Notes: a model not told the origin generated them from the letters alone. A stretch of 64,000 nt of DNA from Chloroflexus aggregans DSM 9485 (GCF_000021945.1 NC_011831.1:1377353-1441352), one strand, 5' to 3'. Shown: positions 45,677-55,034, numbered from the stretch's first letter. Program-made: numbers and translations.

Positions 45677-45692
45677 TTTAGTATTCCCTAAA
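45677..45692 (-). promoter_or_regulatory. Inverted repeat upstream of mntH (possible metal-regulator operator)
   Basis: TTTAG-TATTCC-CTAAA in the AT-rich region upstream of mntH; a TTAGG half-site lies 15-20 bp closer to the gene. The pattern recalls DtxR/IdeR/MntR-type boxes (TTAGG…CCTAA), but no such regulator is encoded nearby. Confidence 0.3.
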
Positions 45693-45758
45693 TTCTATCT
45701 CGATTGTACCTCAACAAAGGTGATCAGTCAAGTATCATGTAATCAGATGCCTCACTTT

Positions 45759-45923
45759 GTCATTGCGAGCCGCGCTACGTGCGGTGAAGCAATCCCCTCC
45801 GAGCACGGAACGCACCCTCTGAAGTGCGGTAGTTTCACTGTCGCATCCACGAATGCCCCCACTCAGCCATCGCATCCGCCTGAGCGGGAGATTGCTTCGG
45901 GCGCTCCGCGCCCTCGCAATGAC
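45759..45923. repeat. 165-bp palindromic intergenic element with GTCATTGCGAG inverted ends
   Basis: The ends are perfect 11-bp inverted repeats (GTCATTGCGAG and CTCGCAATGAC). Inside, GAAGCAATC and GATTGCTTC form a second inverted pair. It carries no gene and resembles non-autonomous MITE-like or REP-type elements; related sequences occur at 56540 and 61570. Confidence 0.6.
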
Positions 45924-46055
45924 AAGAGTCCGCACCACCCCGCAATGACAACATAACACGCCTCCCCCGCTCCTACCTTATGGCGGGGGTACATTTCTAT
46001 CGCAGAGGACGCGGAGGATCATCCCCATCCCAACCCATCTTTGCGTACTCTGCGT

Positions 46056-46233
46056 CCTCCGCGCCTTTGCGTTAAGAGCCTCCGCGCCTTTGCGTTAAGG
46101 CCTCCGCGCCTTTGCGTTAAGAGCCTCCGCGCCTTTGCGTTAAGCGTCCTCCGCGCCTTTGCGTTAAGCGTCCTCCGCGCCTTTGCGTTAAGAGCCTCCG
46201 CGCCTTTGCGTTAAGCGTCCTCCGCGCCTTTGC
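46056..46233. repeat. 22-24-bp minisatellite, about 8 copies
   Basis: Tandem units of the form TCCGCGCCTTTGCGTTAAG plus AGCC, GCC or CGTCC. The core TTTGCGTTA recurs in the minisatellite at 52860. Units are contiguous with no unique spacers, so this is not a CRISPR array. Confidence 0.85.
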
Positions 46234-46343
46234 TCGCTTTACGCCGCTGTAGCGCCTCTCCCCCGCGTTAGTGAGAGAGGGGGCTGAGTTGAGGGTAAAA
46301 CAACGCATCCCAAAGCCAAGCAGGTTTTGTCCACCCTTGAAAA

Positions 46344-46372
46344 CCAAAAAGGCGAGAGTCATCTGACTCTCG
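46344..46372 (-). terminator. Rho-independent terminator of tRNA-Arg
   Basis: Read on the - strand: a perfect 9-bp stem CGAGAGTCA/TGACTCTCG with a 2-nt loop, directly followed by CCTTTTTGGTTTT. It lies 12 bp after the tRNA 3' end. The best-formed terminator in the window. Confidence 0.8.
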
Positions 46373-46384
46373 TCCTTTCGGATC

Positions 46385-46460
46385 TGGCGCCCCCGGCGCG
46401 ACTCGAACGCGCGACACGCAGTTTAGGAAACTGCTGCTCTATCCCCTGAGCTACGAGGGC
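46385..46460 (-). tRNA. tRNA-Arg (anticodon CCT)
   Basis: On the - strand, GCCCTCG starts the acceptor stem and pairs with CGGGGGC; the D-arm, the anticodon arm GCAGT-TTCCTAA-ACTGC (anticodon CCT, reading AGG) and the T-arm with TTCGAGT are all formed. The discriminator base is G, and CCA is encoded in the DNA (76 nt including CCA). A terminator follows at 46344-46372. Confidence 0.95.
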
Positions 46461-46507
46461 AATGCCCGTTCGAGTTTACCATACTCTGGATTACTGTGCA
46501 AGATAGG

Positions 46508-47725
46508 TCATACCAGCACCAAGCTCACCGCCACGGTCAAGATCGTCACCGGCAGGCCTACCTTCAGGTACGCGCCGAAGCTCACCCGTACCCCCCAGCG
46601 CGCCGCCAGCTCGGCCATAATCAGGTTCGCCACCGAACCGAGTAAGGTCAAATTACCGGCCAACGTGGCGGTCGCGGCCAGCGTTAGCCAGGCCCGCTGC
46701 TGATCGGCAAAGGCCGGGATCACGTTCTGCAACAATAACACCGCCGGTACATTACTGATTACGTTTGACAGGACGACCGACACCACGCCAAACGGCACCA
46801 TGCCGGCTTGCGCTAAAGGGGCCAGCGCAGCAAAGAGCTGTTCGGTCCAACCCTGCGTCTCTAGCGCGTGAGTGACGACGAATAGCCCGGCAAAGAAGGT
46901 CAAGAGGCCCCAGTCAATGGTCTTGTAGACCCGTTCGGGCCGAAAACGGCGGGTAGCGAGTAACGCACCGGCAGCGACAAACGCTGCAAGCGGGACCGGT
47001 ACGCCAACCAGAAACGCGATCAGCATCAGGACGATCACAACACCGGCTTTGCGTAACAATGGTCGGTAGACCCGCGTGCGTAAGACGTTGGGTGCCACCA
47101 ATGCTCCGCTCCGAAATTCGTCACGGTAGATCAGCATGACGATCACCCAGCAGATGACGAGGCCGATCAACGCAGTTGGCGTTAGCGCAGCGGCGAAGTC
47201 GAGATAGGGAATCTTCGAGGCACTACCGATGATAATGTTCTGCGGATTACCGGTGATGGTAGCGGTCGAGCCGATGTTGGCCGCGACTGCCAACCCGATC
47301 AGGTAAGGCAACGGATTGCGCCGTAGGGCGCGAGTGACATCGAGCACGATCGGCGTCATCATGAGCACAATTGTATCGTTGAGGAACAGCACCGACAGCA
47401 CGCCACTCGCGCCGATGACCAACGCCAACAATGAGCGCGGGCCACGGGCGAATTGCACTACACGCTGGGTAATAACCCCAAAACAACCGCTCAGAAAGAG
47501 ACTGCCGTTGATCACCATCATGCTAAACAGCAACAGGATGGTGTCGAAATCAATCGCCGCATACGCTTCTTCCAACGACATCGCGCCGATGCCAAGCAGC
47601 AGTGCAGCACCGATCAGGGTAATCGTAGTACGGTCGGCGCGTAGCAATGGCCAGCGCCCGACCGCGACCCCAAAGATGGTCGCGGCGACGATCAGCAACG
47701 TCAGTACTGAGATGATGGTGTCCAT
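46508..47725 (-). CDS. ArsB/NhaD-superfamily anion or ion transporter
   Basis: A 405-residue membrane protein with about 10-11 spans. Its motifs (VLFLNDTIVLMMTPIV, NIGSTATITGNPQNIIIG and NVPAVLLLQ) belong to the ion-transporter superfamily that includes ArsB, NhaD and citrate/SLC13-type carriers. The substrate is unknown; no arsenic genes are nearby. ATG 47725 is chosen over a GTG three codons upstream; neither has a strong ribosome site. It is followed by the tRNA gene on the same strand. Confidence 0.85.
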   Translation of the reverse strand: MDTIISVLTLLIVAATIFGVAVGRWPLLRADRTTITLIGAALLLGIGAMSLEEAYAAIDFDTILLLFSMMVINGSLFLSGCFGVITQRVVQFARGPRSLLALVIGASGVLSVLFLNDTIVLMMTPIVLDVTRALRRNPLPYLIGLAVAANIGSTATITGNPQNIIIGSASKIPYLDFAAALTPTALIGLVICWVIVMLIYRDEFRSGALVAPNVLRTRVYRPLLRKAGVVIVLMLIAFLVGVPVPLAAFVAAGALLATRRFRPERVYKTIDWGLLTFFAGLFVVTHALETQGWTEQLFAALAPLAQAGMVPFGVVSVVLSNVISNVPAVLLLQNVIPAFADQQRAWLTLAATATLAGNLTLLGSVANLIMAELAARWGVRVSFGAYLKVGLPVTILTVAVSLVLV

Positions 47726-47923
47726 GGGAGACACTTACAGTTCGATCGTAGAGCGTAGGTTGCCCATCGCAAACTCGCCCGCCCTGACGGGTCGAGCTAT
47801 GCTTGCAAAGTCCGCTGACAAGTTGTGTCCTTAATTAAGACAAAGTTAGTTCACACGAGAAGGATATTAGGCGTCAACTCCATAGCGCGCGGCAGTGATA
47901 CTGCCGCACGATCCTACCAGACT

Positions 47924-48694
47924 TCAATGATCAGCGCGATAGCCCAACTGCCGGCTGCACGCCAGCGCCGCCTCACGCACCCGCGGCCCCAACGCTTCGG
48001 CCCGTGCCCGATCAAGACGGATTGAGGGTCCTGATAAGCTGATCGCTCCGACCACCTGCCCGCGCCGGTCGAAGATCGGTGCAGCGACACAACATACCCC
48101 CTCTTCGCGCTCCTCGTCATCTAAGGCAAAACCGCGCTCACGCGCCAACGCGAGTTCGGCCCGCAACCGGTCACGGTCGGTAATGGTTTTGTTCGTCCAC
48201 CGCTCAAAGTGGCCACTGGCCAGATACCGTTCGAATTCAGCAGCCGGCAGCGCCGCTAAGATCGCTTTGCCACCTCCGGTGCAGTACAACGGCGCACGCT
48301 GCCCTACTTCGGTGAACATACGCACCAGATGTGGGCTTGGGATCTGTTCTTGATAGACTGCCTCATCGCCCTGCCGGATAATCAAATTACTGGTTTCACC
48401 GGTTTCGGCGGTGAGTTTGGCTAATTCGGCCCGCGCAATGCGGATCAAGTCGAAGCGACGGCTCTGAGCAGCACGGGCAGCAATTTCAAGGAGACGTGGC
48501 CCCGGCCCGTACCGCCGTGTGCTTGGCTCTTGCGTCACATACCCTCTCGCTGCTAAACTGGAGAGCAAGCGATGCACGGTCGCTAACGGGAGATCGAGCT
48601 GCTCACTCAATTCCGAGACACTTAGATCATCATCGGCTTGCGCTAGTGCCTCTAAGACGTCAAATGCGCGATCGATTGACTGTATCATACCCAT
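47924..48694 (-). CDS. IclR-family transcriptional regulator
   Basis: A 256-residue regulator: N-terminal winged helix-turn-helix (IQSIDRAFDVLEALAQ, VSELSEQLDLPLATVHRLLSSLAARGYV shown here only as positions 5-55) and C-terminal effector-binding domain with the GCxxxGKAIL-like motif CTGGGKAILA. IclR proteins control carbon-source degradation genes, often next to them, but the adjacent transporter is the only candidate target here. Start choice between 48694 and 48688 is open. Confidence 0.9.
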   Translation of the reverse strand: MGMIQSIDRAFDVLEALAQADDDLSVSELSEQLDLPLATVHRLLSSLAARGYVTQEPSTRRYGPGPRLLEIAARAAQSRRFDLIRIARAELAKLTAETGETSNLIIRQGDEAVYQEQIPSPHLVRMFTEVGQRAPLYCTGGGKAILAALPAAEFERYLASGHFERWTNKTITDRDRLRAELALARERGFALDDEEREEGVCCVAAPIFDRRGQVVGAISLSGPSIRLDRARAEALGPRVREAALACSRQLGYRADH

Positions 48695-48839
48695 TCCAAA
48701 ACTCAAAAAAGTTTTCCATGTCTAGTGTAACACTTTCACGGCGATAGTCTGTAGAATATTTACGCCCTCGCCAACGACAAGCACCTCGTTTTGCTACCGA
48801 ATGTTCGGCGAGGTATGATGATCGCGGTGTATCCCATCG

Positions 48840-49625
48840 CGTAAGGGCGACCCGGCGGGTCGCCCACAATGGTCGGGGTACGGCAATGCAGTGCCCCTAC
48901 ATGCCGTGTCGGTTCACGTCGGGGCGACGCACCGCGTCGCCCATTTCGTAAGGGCGACCCGCCGGGTCGCCCCTACATGTCGTGCCCCCACATGCCGTAC
49001 CGTACCCCCACATGCTGCGCCGGTTCGCGTCGGGGCGACGCACCGCATCGCCCATTTCGTAAGGGCGACCCGCCGGGTCGCCCCTACATGTCGTGCCCCC
49101 ACATGCCGTACCGTGTCCCCACATGCCGTGCCGGTTCACGTTGGGGCAACGCACCGCATCGCCCATTTCGTAAGGGCGACCCGCCGGGTCGCCCCTACAT
49201 GTCGTGCCCCCACATGCCGTACCGTGTCCCCACATGCCGTGCCGGTTCACGTTGGGGCAACGCACCGCGTCGCCTATTGCGTCGGGGCGACCCGGCGGGT
49301 CGCCCCGACATGTCGTGTCCCCACATGCCGTACCGTGTCCCCACATGCCGTGCCGGTTCACGTTGGGGCAACGCACCGCGTCGCCCATTTCGTAAGGGCG
49401 ACCCGCCGGGTCGCCTTTACATGTCGTGTCCCCACATGCCGTACCGTGTCCCCACATGCCGTGCCGGTTCACGTTGGGGCAACGCACCGCGTCGCCCATC
49501 CCGTGCGTCGCCCACAATGGTTGGGGCACGGCATGCCGTGCCCCTACATACCGTACCCCACATGCCATGCCGGTTCACGTCGCCCATCGCGTTGGGGCGA
49601 CCCGACGGGTCGCCCCTACATGTCG
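48840..49625. repeat. 111-bp tandem repeat array with hairpin in each unit
   Basis: Unit boundaries at about 48840, 48947, 49058, 49169, 49280, 49391 and 49502 show a 111-bp period (first 107), then a shorter degenerate end. Most units contain the perfect 21-bp palindrome GGGCGACCCGCCGGGTCGCCC and copies of CACATGCCGT. Because 111 is divisible by 3, long open frames exist on both strands (up to 297 codons), but they have no ribosome sites and a low-complexity composition. Confidence 0.88.
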
Positions 49626-49991
49626 TGCCCCCCATGCCGCAACAATGGTGCAATCCACCCGTTGGGGCACGGCGCTGCCATGCCCATCCTGCCTTCACTG
49701 GTGATACAATGGCATTAGTGCCACATTCGTGGTGTGTGGTTGGTTTTGCCAAAGCGAGTTGATCGAGATACTTATACGGCGCTAACGTCACAACGTGCGC
49801 AAGAGAGGTTTGCAATGTGTAGACAAACGTCCTTAAGCGCAATGCCCGACGGTTGATACATACTGTTTTAGGACCACGTCGTTGTGTGGTGTCGGCACAA
49901 ACGTGGGCACCGTTGTCGGTTGGCGCTACGCTTCAGCTCATGACATCACGCTACATCTGCACGCTCAACCTAAACTTTATCTAATCACATT
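49626..49991. other. 366-bp spacer with no gene seen
   Basis: The sequence starts with the degenerate edge of the 111-bp array and then continues as unique, non-repetitive DNA up to the acyltransferase start. I see no RNA gene, promoter or open frame with support. Confidence 0.35.
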
Positions 49992-50531
49992 ATGAATGCC
50001 GATCTCAAACCAACGGATACCGACGGCCTTGGCTCCACTGCTGAACGCAAAGCGCGGCTGTGCAGCGCGCCGCTGCCCGGCCCCCATAACGCACTCTGGT
50101 ATTTTCCCCAATTGGCCGGGGGCTACCCGCGCATTATTCGCAATGCCGCGCTGATCCAACTTGCACGGTACACGCCGATCATTCCGCTCAAAAATGCGAT
50201 CTACCGCCTGCTCGGCGTCAAGGTGGCGCCTCACGCGAGTGTTGGCCTGATGGTGATGTTCGACATCTTCTTCCCCGAAGATATTACCCTCGGCGAAAAC
50301 TGCGTAATCGGGTACAATACTACCATCTTATGCCACGAAGTCACCCGCCGCGAATGGAAACGCGGACCGGTTGTGATAGGCCCGGACGTGACAATTGGCG
50401 CGAATTGCACCATTTTGCCGGGCGTGGTCATCGGCGCCGGTGCGACAGTTTCGGCCATGAGTTTGGTAAACCGTGACGTGCCGCCAGGAGCGTTTGTTGG
50501 CGGCGTCCCCATCCGACGGTTGGATCGGTGA
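49992..50531 (+). CDS. Hexapeptide-repeat (LbetaH) acyltransferase
   Basis: A 179-residue protein with left-handed beta-helix repeats in the C-terminal half (VIGYNTTILC, VVIGPDVTIGANCTILPGVVIGAGATV) of the maltose/galactoside acetyltransferase type, with a His in the CHEVT segment as candidate base. The acceptor is unknown. The N-terminal 50 residues are Pro-rich and unassigned. Its end overlaps a possible GTG of the next frame, but the better start of the DUF1405 gene is 57 bp on. Confidence 0.85.
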   Translation: MNADLKPTDTDGLGSTAERKARLCSAPLPGPHNALWYFPQLAGGYPRIIRNAALIQLARYTPIIPLKNAIYRLLGVKVAPHASVGLMVMFDIFFPEDITLGENCVIGYNTTILCHEVTRREWKRGPVVIGPDVTIGANCTILPGVVIGAGATVSAMSLVNRDVPPGAFVGGVPIRRLDR

Positions 50532-50587
50532 AAACCGTAGAGCCGCACGGCCGTGCGGCCCCAGAACGATCAATGACAGAGGATCAC

Positions 50588-51235
50588 ATGCGCTACATTC
50601 GTCCATTTATCGACTGGATATATGCATTCATTACTGGCCACCCGTTCATTTTCTGGACATGCATGACCCTCAATCTGTTTGGCGTCGTGTGGGGCGGCAT
50701 CGTCTGGTATGGGCCAATGCTGGTCTCCTCGCCACCTTGGGCCTGGATCTTCATTCCCGATTGCCCGGCAGCCGCCCTCTACGCCACCATCGCGTTTATC
50801 CTGATCCGCTATGGCCGCGCCGTGCCGTGGTTCACCGCCTTCGCCGCTTTTGCTTGTATTAAGTATGGTCTGTGGACACTCGCCTTCTGGTCACGCCACT
50901 GGCTCGGTGCCGGTACAGTCGAACCACTCGAACTGATGTTGTTCGTATCACACATTGGCTTGACGTGTGAGGGTATACTCCTCGCAACCCGCATCGGACG
51001 GCTTAGCATGACCGCACGCGCCGCAGTCGCTGCCTTTTTCAGTCTGTCGATCTTCGTTGATTACGGCCTTGGGTATCACCCGCCGCTGACGTGGGTAGTG
51101 ACGCCGGCATTCGCAATGTGGACGGCAGTTATTTTGACCAGTGTGCTCGGCTTCTGGCTAACCCGACCATCGGTGGCGGTAGCCCAACAGATTGAAGCGC
51201 GTGGGTTGCAGCTTGAGAAAGGGGTACAAGACTAA
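50588..51235 (+). CDS. DUF1405-family membrane protein
   Basis: A 215-residue protein with about six membrane spans, starting RYIRPFIDWIYAFITGHPF and containing WYGPML and IPDCPAAALYATIAF segments that fit the DUF1405 family. The function is unknown. ATG 50588 is preceded by AGAGGATC; ATG 50573 and a GTG at 50528 are in frame. It converges with menE. Confidence 0.8.
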   Translation: MRYIRPFIDWIYAFITGHPFIFWTCMTLNLFGVVWGGIVWYGPMLVSSPPWAWIFIPDCPAAALYATIAFILIRYGRAVPWFTAFAAFACIKYGLWTLAFWSRHWLGAGTVEPLELMLFVSHIGLTCEGILLATRIGRLSMTARAAVAAFFSLSIFVDYGLGYHPPLTWVVTPAFAMWTAVILTSVLGFWLTRPSVAVAQQIEARGLQLEKGVQD

Positions 51236-51250
51236 AACGGTGCTTAACCA

Positions 51251-52717
51251 TCATGCGGTCACACCGCGCTCCAGCATCCATTCCCGGAGTTGGTGACGAC
51301 GCAGTTTGCCTGCCGCAGTACGAGGTAGCTCATCGACAAACACAATGGTGCGCGGCACTTTATAACCGGCGAGACGTTCACGACAGTGGGCTATTAAACT
51401 CTCAGCCGTGACCGGGAAGCGCACAACGACTGCGGCTACCGGACGCTGCCCCCACTCCGGGTCGGACAACCCAACCACTCCCACTTCGACCACAGCCGGA
51501 TGACTGAGGAGCGCAGCTTCAACTTCGGCAGGATAGATATTCTCACCACCGGCAATGATCAAGTCACTGCGTCGGTCAACCACATAGAGATAACCATCAG
51601 CATCGAGATAGCCCATATCGCCGGTACGGAACCACTCATCAGGCCGACGCGACGGCATCCCCAGATACCCTGGCGACAGCGTTGGTCCACGCAAGCAAAT
51701 TTCCCCCACTTCTCCGGCAGCAGCCTCGCTCCCATCCGACCGAACGATCCGCAGTTCAACCGGCAACAACGGCTTACCCGCCGACCCGAGTCGTTGCAAT
51801 GCCTCGGCGGGCGCGAGCGTTGCCGCCTGCGAAGCCGCTTCAGTCATACCATACGTCTGCGTGACCGGAATTCCGCGCGCGGCACACTGTTCGAGCAACG
51901 TTTGCGGCACCGGACCACCACCAAGCAAGACGCAGCGCAAGTGAGCAGGAAACGGTGTGGAATCAACTATGAGCAATCGTTGGAGCATCACGGCAACGAG
52001 TGAGACAATCGTGATACGCTGCTCGGCAAGATCGCGCTTAACCAACGCCGGATCGAACCGCTCATGCAACACGACCGGTATGCCATAAATAACACCACGC
52101 AGCAATATACTCAACCCACCAACGTGAAAAAGCGGTAGCACCGCCAGCCAACGGTCATCGTCGTGCAGGCCAAGGTTGAGCATCGAGCCGACTGCATTCC
52201 ACCAATGGTTGCCGGCGGTCAGAATCGCACCCTTCGGCTGCCCGGTCGTTCCCGAAGTGTAGATGATCGTATGCGGAGCCGCGAGGTCGATTGGCGGAGC
52301 CGGTGAAGGTGAAATTGTTGTTGTCGGTGCAGTCAGCTCCTCAAGCGTAACAATCGGCACGCCATACGCTGCTTCGTGTATTTTGGTCGAAAGTTCAGCT
52401 TCGGCGATCAGCAAAGATGGTGCGCTATCACGCACTTGAAAGGCAAGCTCAGCAGGTGTCAGACGAGTATTGAGCAAAACAAGCGTCACACCTGCCCGTG
52501 GTGCAGCATGCACTACTGCGGCATACGCCAACCGGTTACGGGCCAGCAAAGCAACCCGCGACCCGACCGGTACCCTTTGGCGCAACCGATCCGCCACCAC
52601 ACTGACCCAGCGATCAAGCTCGGCAAACGTATATGTCGCTTCAGCACCGATCAACGCCGGATGGTGTGGCCGGAGTAGTGATTGCCGGGCTAGCCAGTCG
52701 GGAAGATACATCATCAT
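51251..52717 (-). CDS. menE: 2-succinylbenzoate-CoA ligase
   Basis: A 488-residue acyl-CoA synthetase of the AMP-forming family. The P-loop TSGTTGQPKG, the YGMTEAASQ motif and the GYLGMPSRR/TGDMGYLD segments are present, and the end motif PRTAAGKLRR supplies the catalytic lysine. It activates o-succinylbenzoate with CoA in menaquinone synthesis, the substrate of MenB. Nearby menA and menB on the same strand make the MenE call preferable to a generic ligase. Three tandem ATGs follow GGAG; 52717 is the first. The spacer between it and menA is filled by a minisatellite. Confidence 0.88.
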   Translation of the reverse strand: MMMYLPDWLARQSLLRPHHPALIGAEATYTFAELDRWVSVVADRLRQRVPVGSRVALLARNRLAYAAVVHAAPRAGVTLVLLNTRLTPAELAFQVRDSAPSLLIAEAELSTKIHEAAYGVPIVTLEELTAPTTTISPSPAPPIDLAAPHTIIYTSGTTGQPKGAILTAGNHWWNAVGSMLNLGLHDDDRWLAVLPLFHVGGLSILLRGVIYGIPVVLHERFDPALVKRDLAEQRITIVSLVAVMLQRLLIVDSTPFPAHLRCVLLGGGPVPQTLLEQCAARGIPVTQTYGMTEAASQAATLAPAEALQRLGSAGKPLLPVELRIVRSDGSEAAAGEVGEICLRGPTLSPGYLGMPSRRPDEWFRTGDMGYLDADGYLYVVDRRSDLIIAGGENIYPAEVEAALLSHPAVVEVGVVGLSDPEWGQRPVAAVVVRFPVTAESLIAHCRERLAGYKVPRTIVFVDELPRTAAGKLRRHQLREWMLERGVTA

Positions 52718-52739
52718 CTACTCCAATGTCTGCTTATAT

Positions 52740-53261
52740 GCTTTGCGTCAGCAATCTTTGCGATCTTTGCCCTTCGTGGGGGCACGGCACCGCCGTGCCC
52801 CTACAGCCCTTCGTGGGGGCACGGCGTGCCGTGCCCCGACGGGTGGCGCTCTATGCGTCAGCATCCTTTGCGTCCTTTGCCCCCTTTGCGGTCTTTGCGT
52901 CAGCGTCAGCATCCTTTGCGTCCTTTGCCCCCTTTGCGGTCTTTGCGTTAGCAATCTTTGCGTCCTTTGCCCCCTTTGCGGTCTTTGCGTTAGCAATCTT
53001 TGCGTCCTTTGCCCCCTTTGCGGTCTTTGCGTCAGCGTCAGCATCCTTTGCGTCCTTTGCCCCCTTTGCGGTCTTTGCGTCAGCAATCTTTGCGTCCTTT
53101 GCCCCCTTTGCGGTCTTTGCGTCAGCAATCTTTGCGTCCTTTGCCCCCTTTGCGGTCTTTGCGTTAGCAATCTTTGCGTCCTTTGCCCCTTTGCGGTCTT
53201 TGCGTTAGCAATCTTTGCGTCCTTTGCCCCCTTTGCGGTCTTTGCGTTAGCAATCTTTGCG
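52740..53261. repeat. 42/48-bp minisatellite (about 9 copies) in the menA-menE spacer, with two GGGGCACGG palindromes
   Basis: From about 52860, units of the form TTTGCGTCCTTTGCCCCCTT then TGCGGTCTTTGCG plus TTAGCAATC (42 bp) or TCAGCGTCAGCATC (48 bp) repeat about nine times; one unit lacks two bases. At 52781-52845 two GGGGGCACGGC…GCCGTGCCCC palindromes precede the array. The last unit directly abuts the menA stop (TTA at 53262). It contains no gene; open frames through it are repeat artefacts. Confidence 0.9.
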
Positions 53262-54167
53262 TTAAACAAGTATTCCTATCGCAAACAAGACCCCAAAAAG
53301 GAGATGCAACCGTCCCGTTCCCACCAACGCCTTATTCAGCGCCCGACCCCGCTCACGGTTCACGAAATCGATCAGGTTCAGCGCCATTGGAGCAGTCAGC
53401 CACGCCAACAGCGTAAACGGCGACTCACCACCCCACATCCACGCCAGTGGCAACGTCACAAACGCACCAAGTACCAACAACGCAAACTCACTACGCGCAA
53501 AACGTTCACCGAAGATCACGGCCAGCGTCCGCTTACCCGCCTTACGGTCGGTCGGCGCATCACGCAAATTATTCACTACCAAGATAGCCGTCACCAGCAT
53601 CGCCACCGGTAACGACGCCCACAGTGCCACCCAACGGAACTGACCGGTATGCGCGTAGTCGGTCCCAATCACGGCCACCAACCCAAAAAAGACAAAAGTA
53701 AACAGATCACCAAGACCGTTATAGCCAAGCGGAAACGGGCCAGCCGTATAGAGAATACCGGCAGCAATCGACAACAGACCGATCACCAATATCGGCCAAC
53801 CGGCCACCACAATCAGATAAACACCGGCCAGCGCCGCAATCCCAAAACTGACCAGCGCAGCCACCAACACCGTCTTTGCCGGTAACAGGCCAAGCTGCGT
53901 TACCCGGGGCGGACCAAGCCGCTCGCCGGTATCGGCGCCTTTCTTAGCGTCAAAATAATCGTTGGCGAGATTGGTCCCAATCTGAATGAAGAGCGCTCCT
54001 ACGAGGGCAGCCAGCAGAACCAATGGCCGAAACTGGCCGGCGCTAAAGGCCAGTGCTGAGCCAACCAGCACCGGCACAACTGCCGCCGGCAATGTTGCCG
54101 GGCGGGCAGCCATCAGCCAAATCTGCCACTGTGACGGTCGTCCCACCGGAGCTGCTTTGCTAGTCAT
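53262..54167 (-). CDS. menA: 1,4-dihydroxy-2-naphthoate polyprenyltransferase
   Basis: A 301-residue UbiA-family membrane prenyltransferase with about 8-9 spans. The first aspartate motif NLANDYFDAKKGAD and the second, NNLRDAPTDRKAGKRT, bind the Mg2+-diphosphate of the isoprenoid donor. It joins dihydroxynaphthoate to a polyprenyl chain, the membrane step of menaquinone synthesis. It lies 39 bp downstream of menB on the same strand. Its stop codon falls at the edge of the minisatellite. Confidence 0.92.
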   Translation of the reverse strand: MTSKAAPVGRPSQWQIWLMAARPATLPAAVVPVLVGSALAFSAGQFRPLVLLAALVGALFIQIGTNLANDYFDAKKGADTGERLGPPRVTQLGLLPAKTVLVAALVSFGIAALAGVYLIVVAGWPILVIGLLSIAAGILYTAGPFPLGYNGLGDLFTFVFFGLVAVIGTDYAHTGQFRWVALWASLPVAMLVTAILVVNNLRDAPTDRKAGKRTLAVIFGERFARSEFALLVLGAFVTLPLAWMWGGESPFTLLAWLTAPMALNLIDFVNRERGRALNKALVGTGRLHLLFGVLFAIGILV

Positions 54168-54206
54168 CGTTACGCTCCTGTTGGCAACAGTACGTACCGC
54201 ACGTCA

Positions 54207-55034
54207 TCACGGATAGCGCCGGAAACGGCGGAAGTTCGGCTTTCGCTTCTCGAGAAATGCCTGCTTACCCTCCTGTGCCTCCTCGGTCAGGTAGTAAAGC
54301 AGCGTCGCATCACCGGCCAACTGCTGCAAGCCGGCATACCCATCGGCCGCAGCGTTGATACTCGCCTTCAGCATGCGGATAGCCAGCGGACTCTTCTCCA
54401 GAATCTCGCGCGCCCACTGCACGCCTTCATCTTCAAGCCGTTCGAGCGGAACCACCGCATTCACCAACCCCATCTCCAACGCCTGTTGCGCAGTATACTG
54501 CCGGCACAAATACCAAATCTCACGCGCTTTCTTATCACCGACCATACGGGCCAGCAGGTTCGAGCCATACCCACCATCAAAACTACCTACCTTCGGCCCA
54601 GTCTGCCCAAAAATCGCGTTATCGGCAGCGATAGTCAGGTCGCACACCACATGCAACACATGACCGCCACCGATCGCATACCCGGCCACCAACGCAATCA
54701 CCGGCTTAGGAATGATCCGGATCAGCCGTTGCAAATCGAGCACATTCAGCCGCGGAATTTGATCTTTGCCCACATAACCGCCGATACCACGCACACTCTG
54801 ATCGCCACCCGAACAGAATGCTTTATCACCGGCACCGGTAAACAAGATCACCCCAATCCGCTCGTCGTCACGAGCGTGCGAAAAGGCATCGATCAGCTCG
54901 TTCACCGTTTCGGGACGAAACGCATTACGCTTTTCAGGCCGATTGATGGTAATCTTGGCAATCCCCTCACCGGCCGCGTCGTGCTCGTAAATAATGTCGG
55001 TATAATCGCGAACTTTGACCCACTCGATTGGCAT
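54207..55034 (-). CDS. menB: 1,4-dihydroxy-2-naphthoyl-CoA synthase
   Basis: A 275-residue crotonase-fold enzyme closing the naphthoquinone ring from o-succinylbenzoyl-CoA. Motifs are typical: [14 protein letters not shown], the oxyanion-hole segment [32 protein letters not shown] (positions 118-149, [12 protein letters not shown] following) and the C-terminal [16 protein letters not shown], which is diagnostic of MenB. GAGGAG precedes the ATG. It heads menB-menA-menE on the - strand. Confidence 0.95.
   Translation of the reverse strand: MPIEWVKVRDYTDIIYEHDAAGEGIAKITINRPEKRNAFRPETVNELIDAFSHARDDERIGVILFTGAGDKAFCSGGDQSVRGIGGYVGKDQIPRLNVLDLQRLIRIIPKPVIALVAGYAIGGGHVLHVVCDLTIAADNAIFGQTGPKVGSFDGGYGSNLLARMVGDKKAREIWYLCRQYTAQQALEMGLVNAVVPLERLEDEGVQWAREILEKSPLAIRMLKASINAAADGYAGLQQLAGDATLLYYLTEEAQEGKQAFLEKRKPNFRRFRRYP

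Noticed and set aside
48869-49762. 297- and 275-codon frames (and a 223-codon one on the - strand) over the 111-bp array
   Set aside because: Open only because 111 is divisible by 3; low-complexity Cys/Arg/Pro/Thr composition and no ribosome sites.
46056-53261. CRISPR arrays
   Set aside because: All three arrays are direct tandem repeats with no unique spacers, and no cas genes are present.
52470-53612. 380-codon + frame through the minisatellite
   Set aside because: Repeats of 42/48 bp keep the frame open; composition is pure repeat (CVLCPLCGL) and it overlaps menA antisense.
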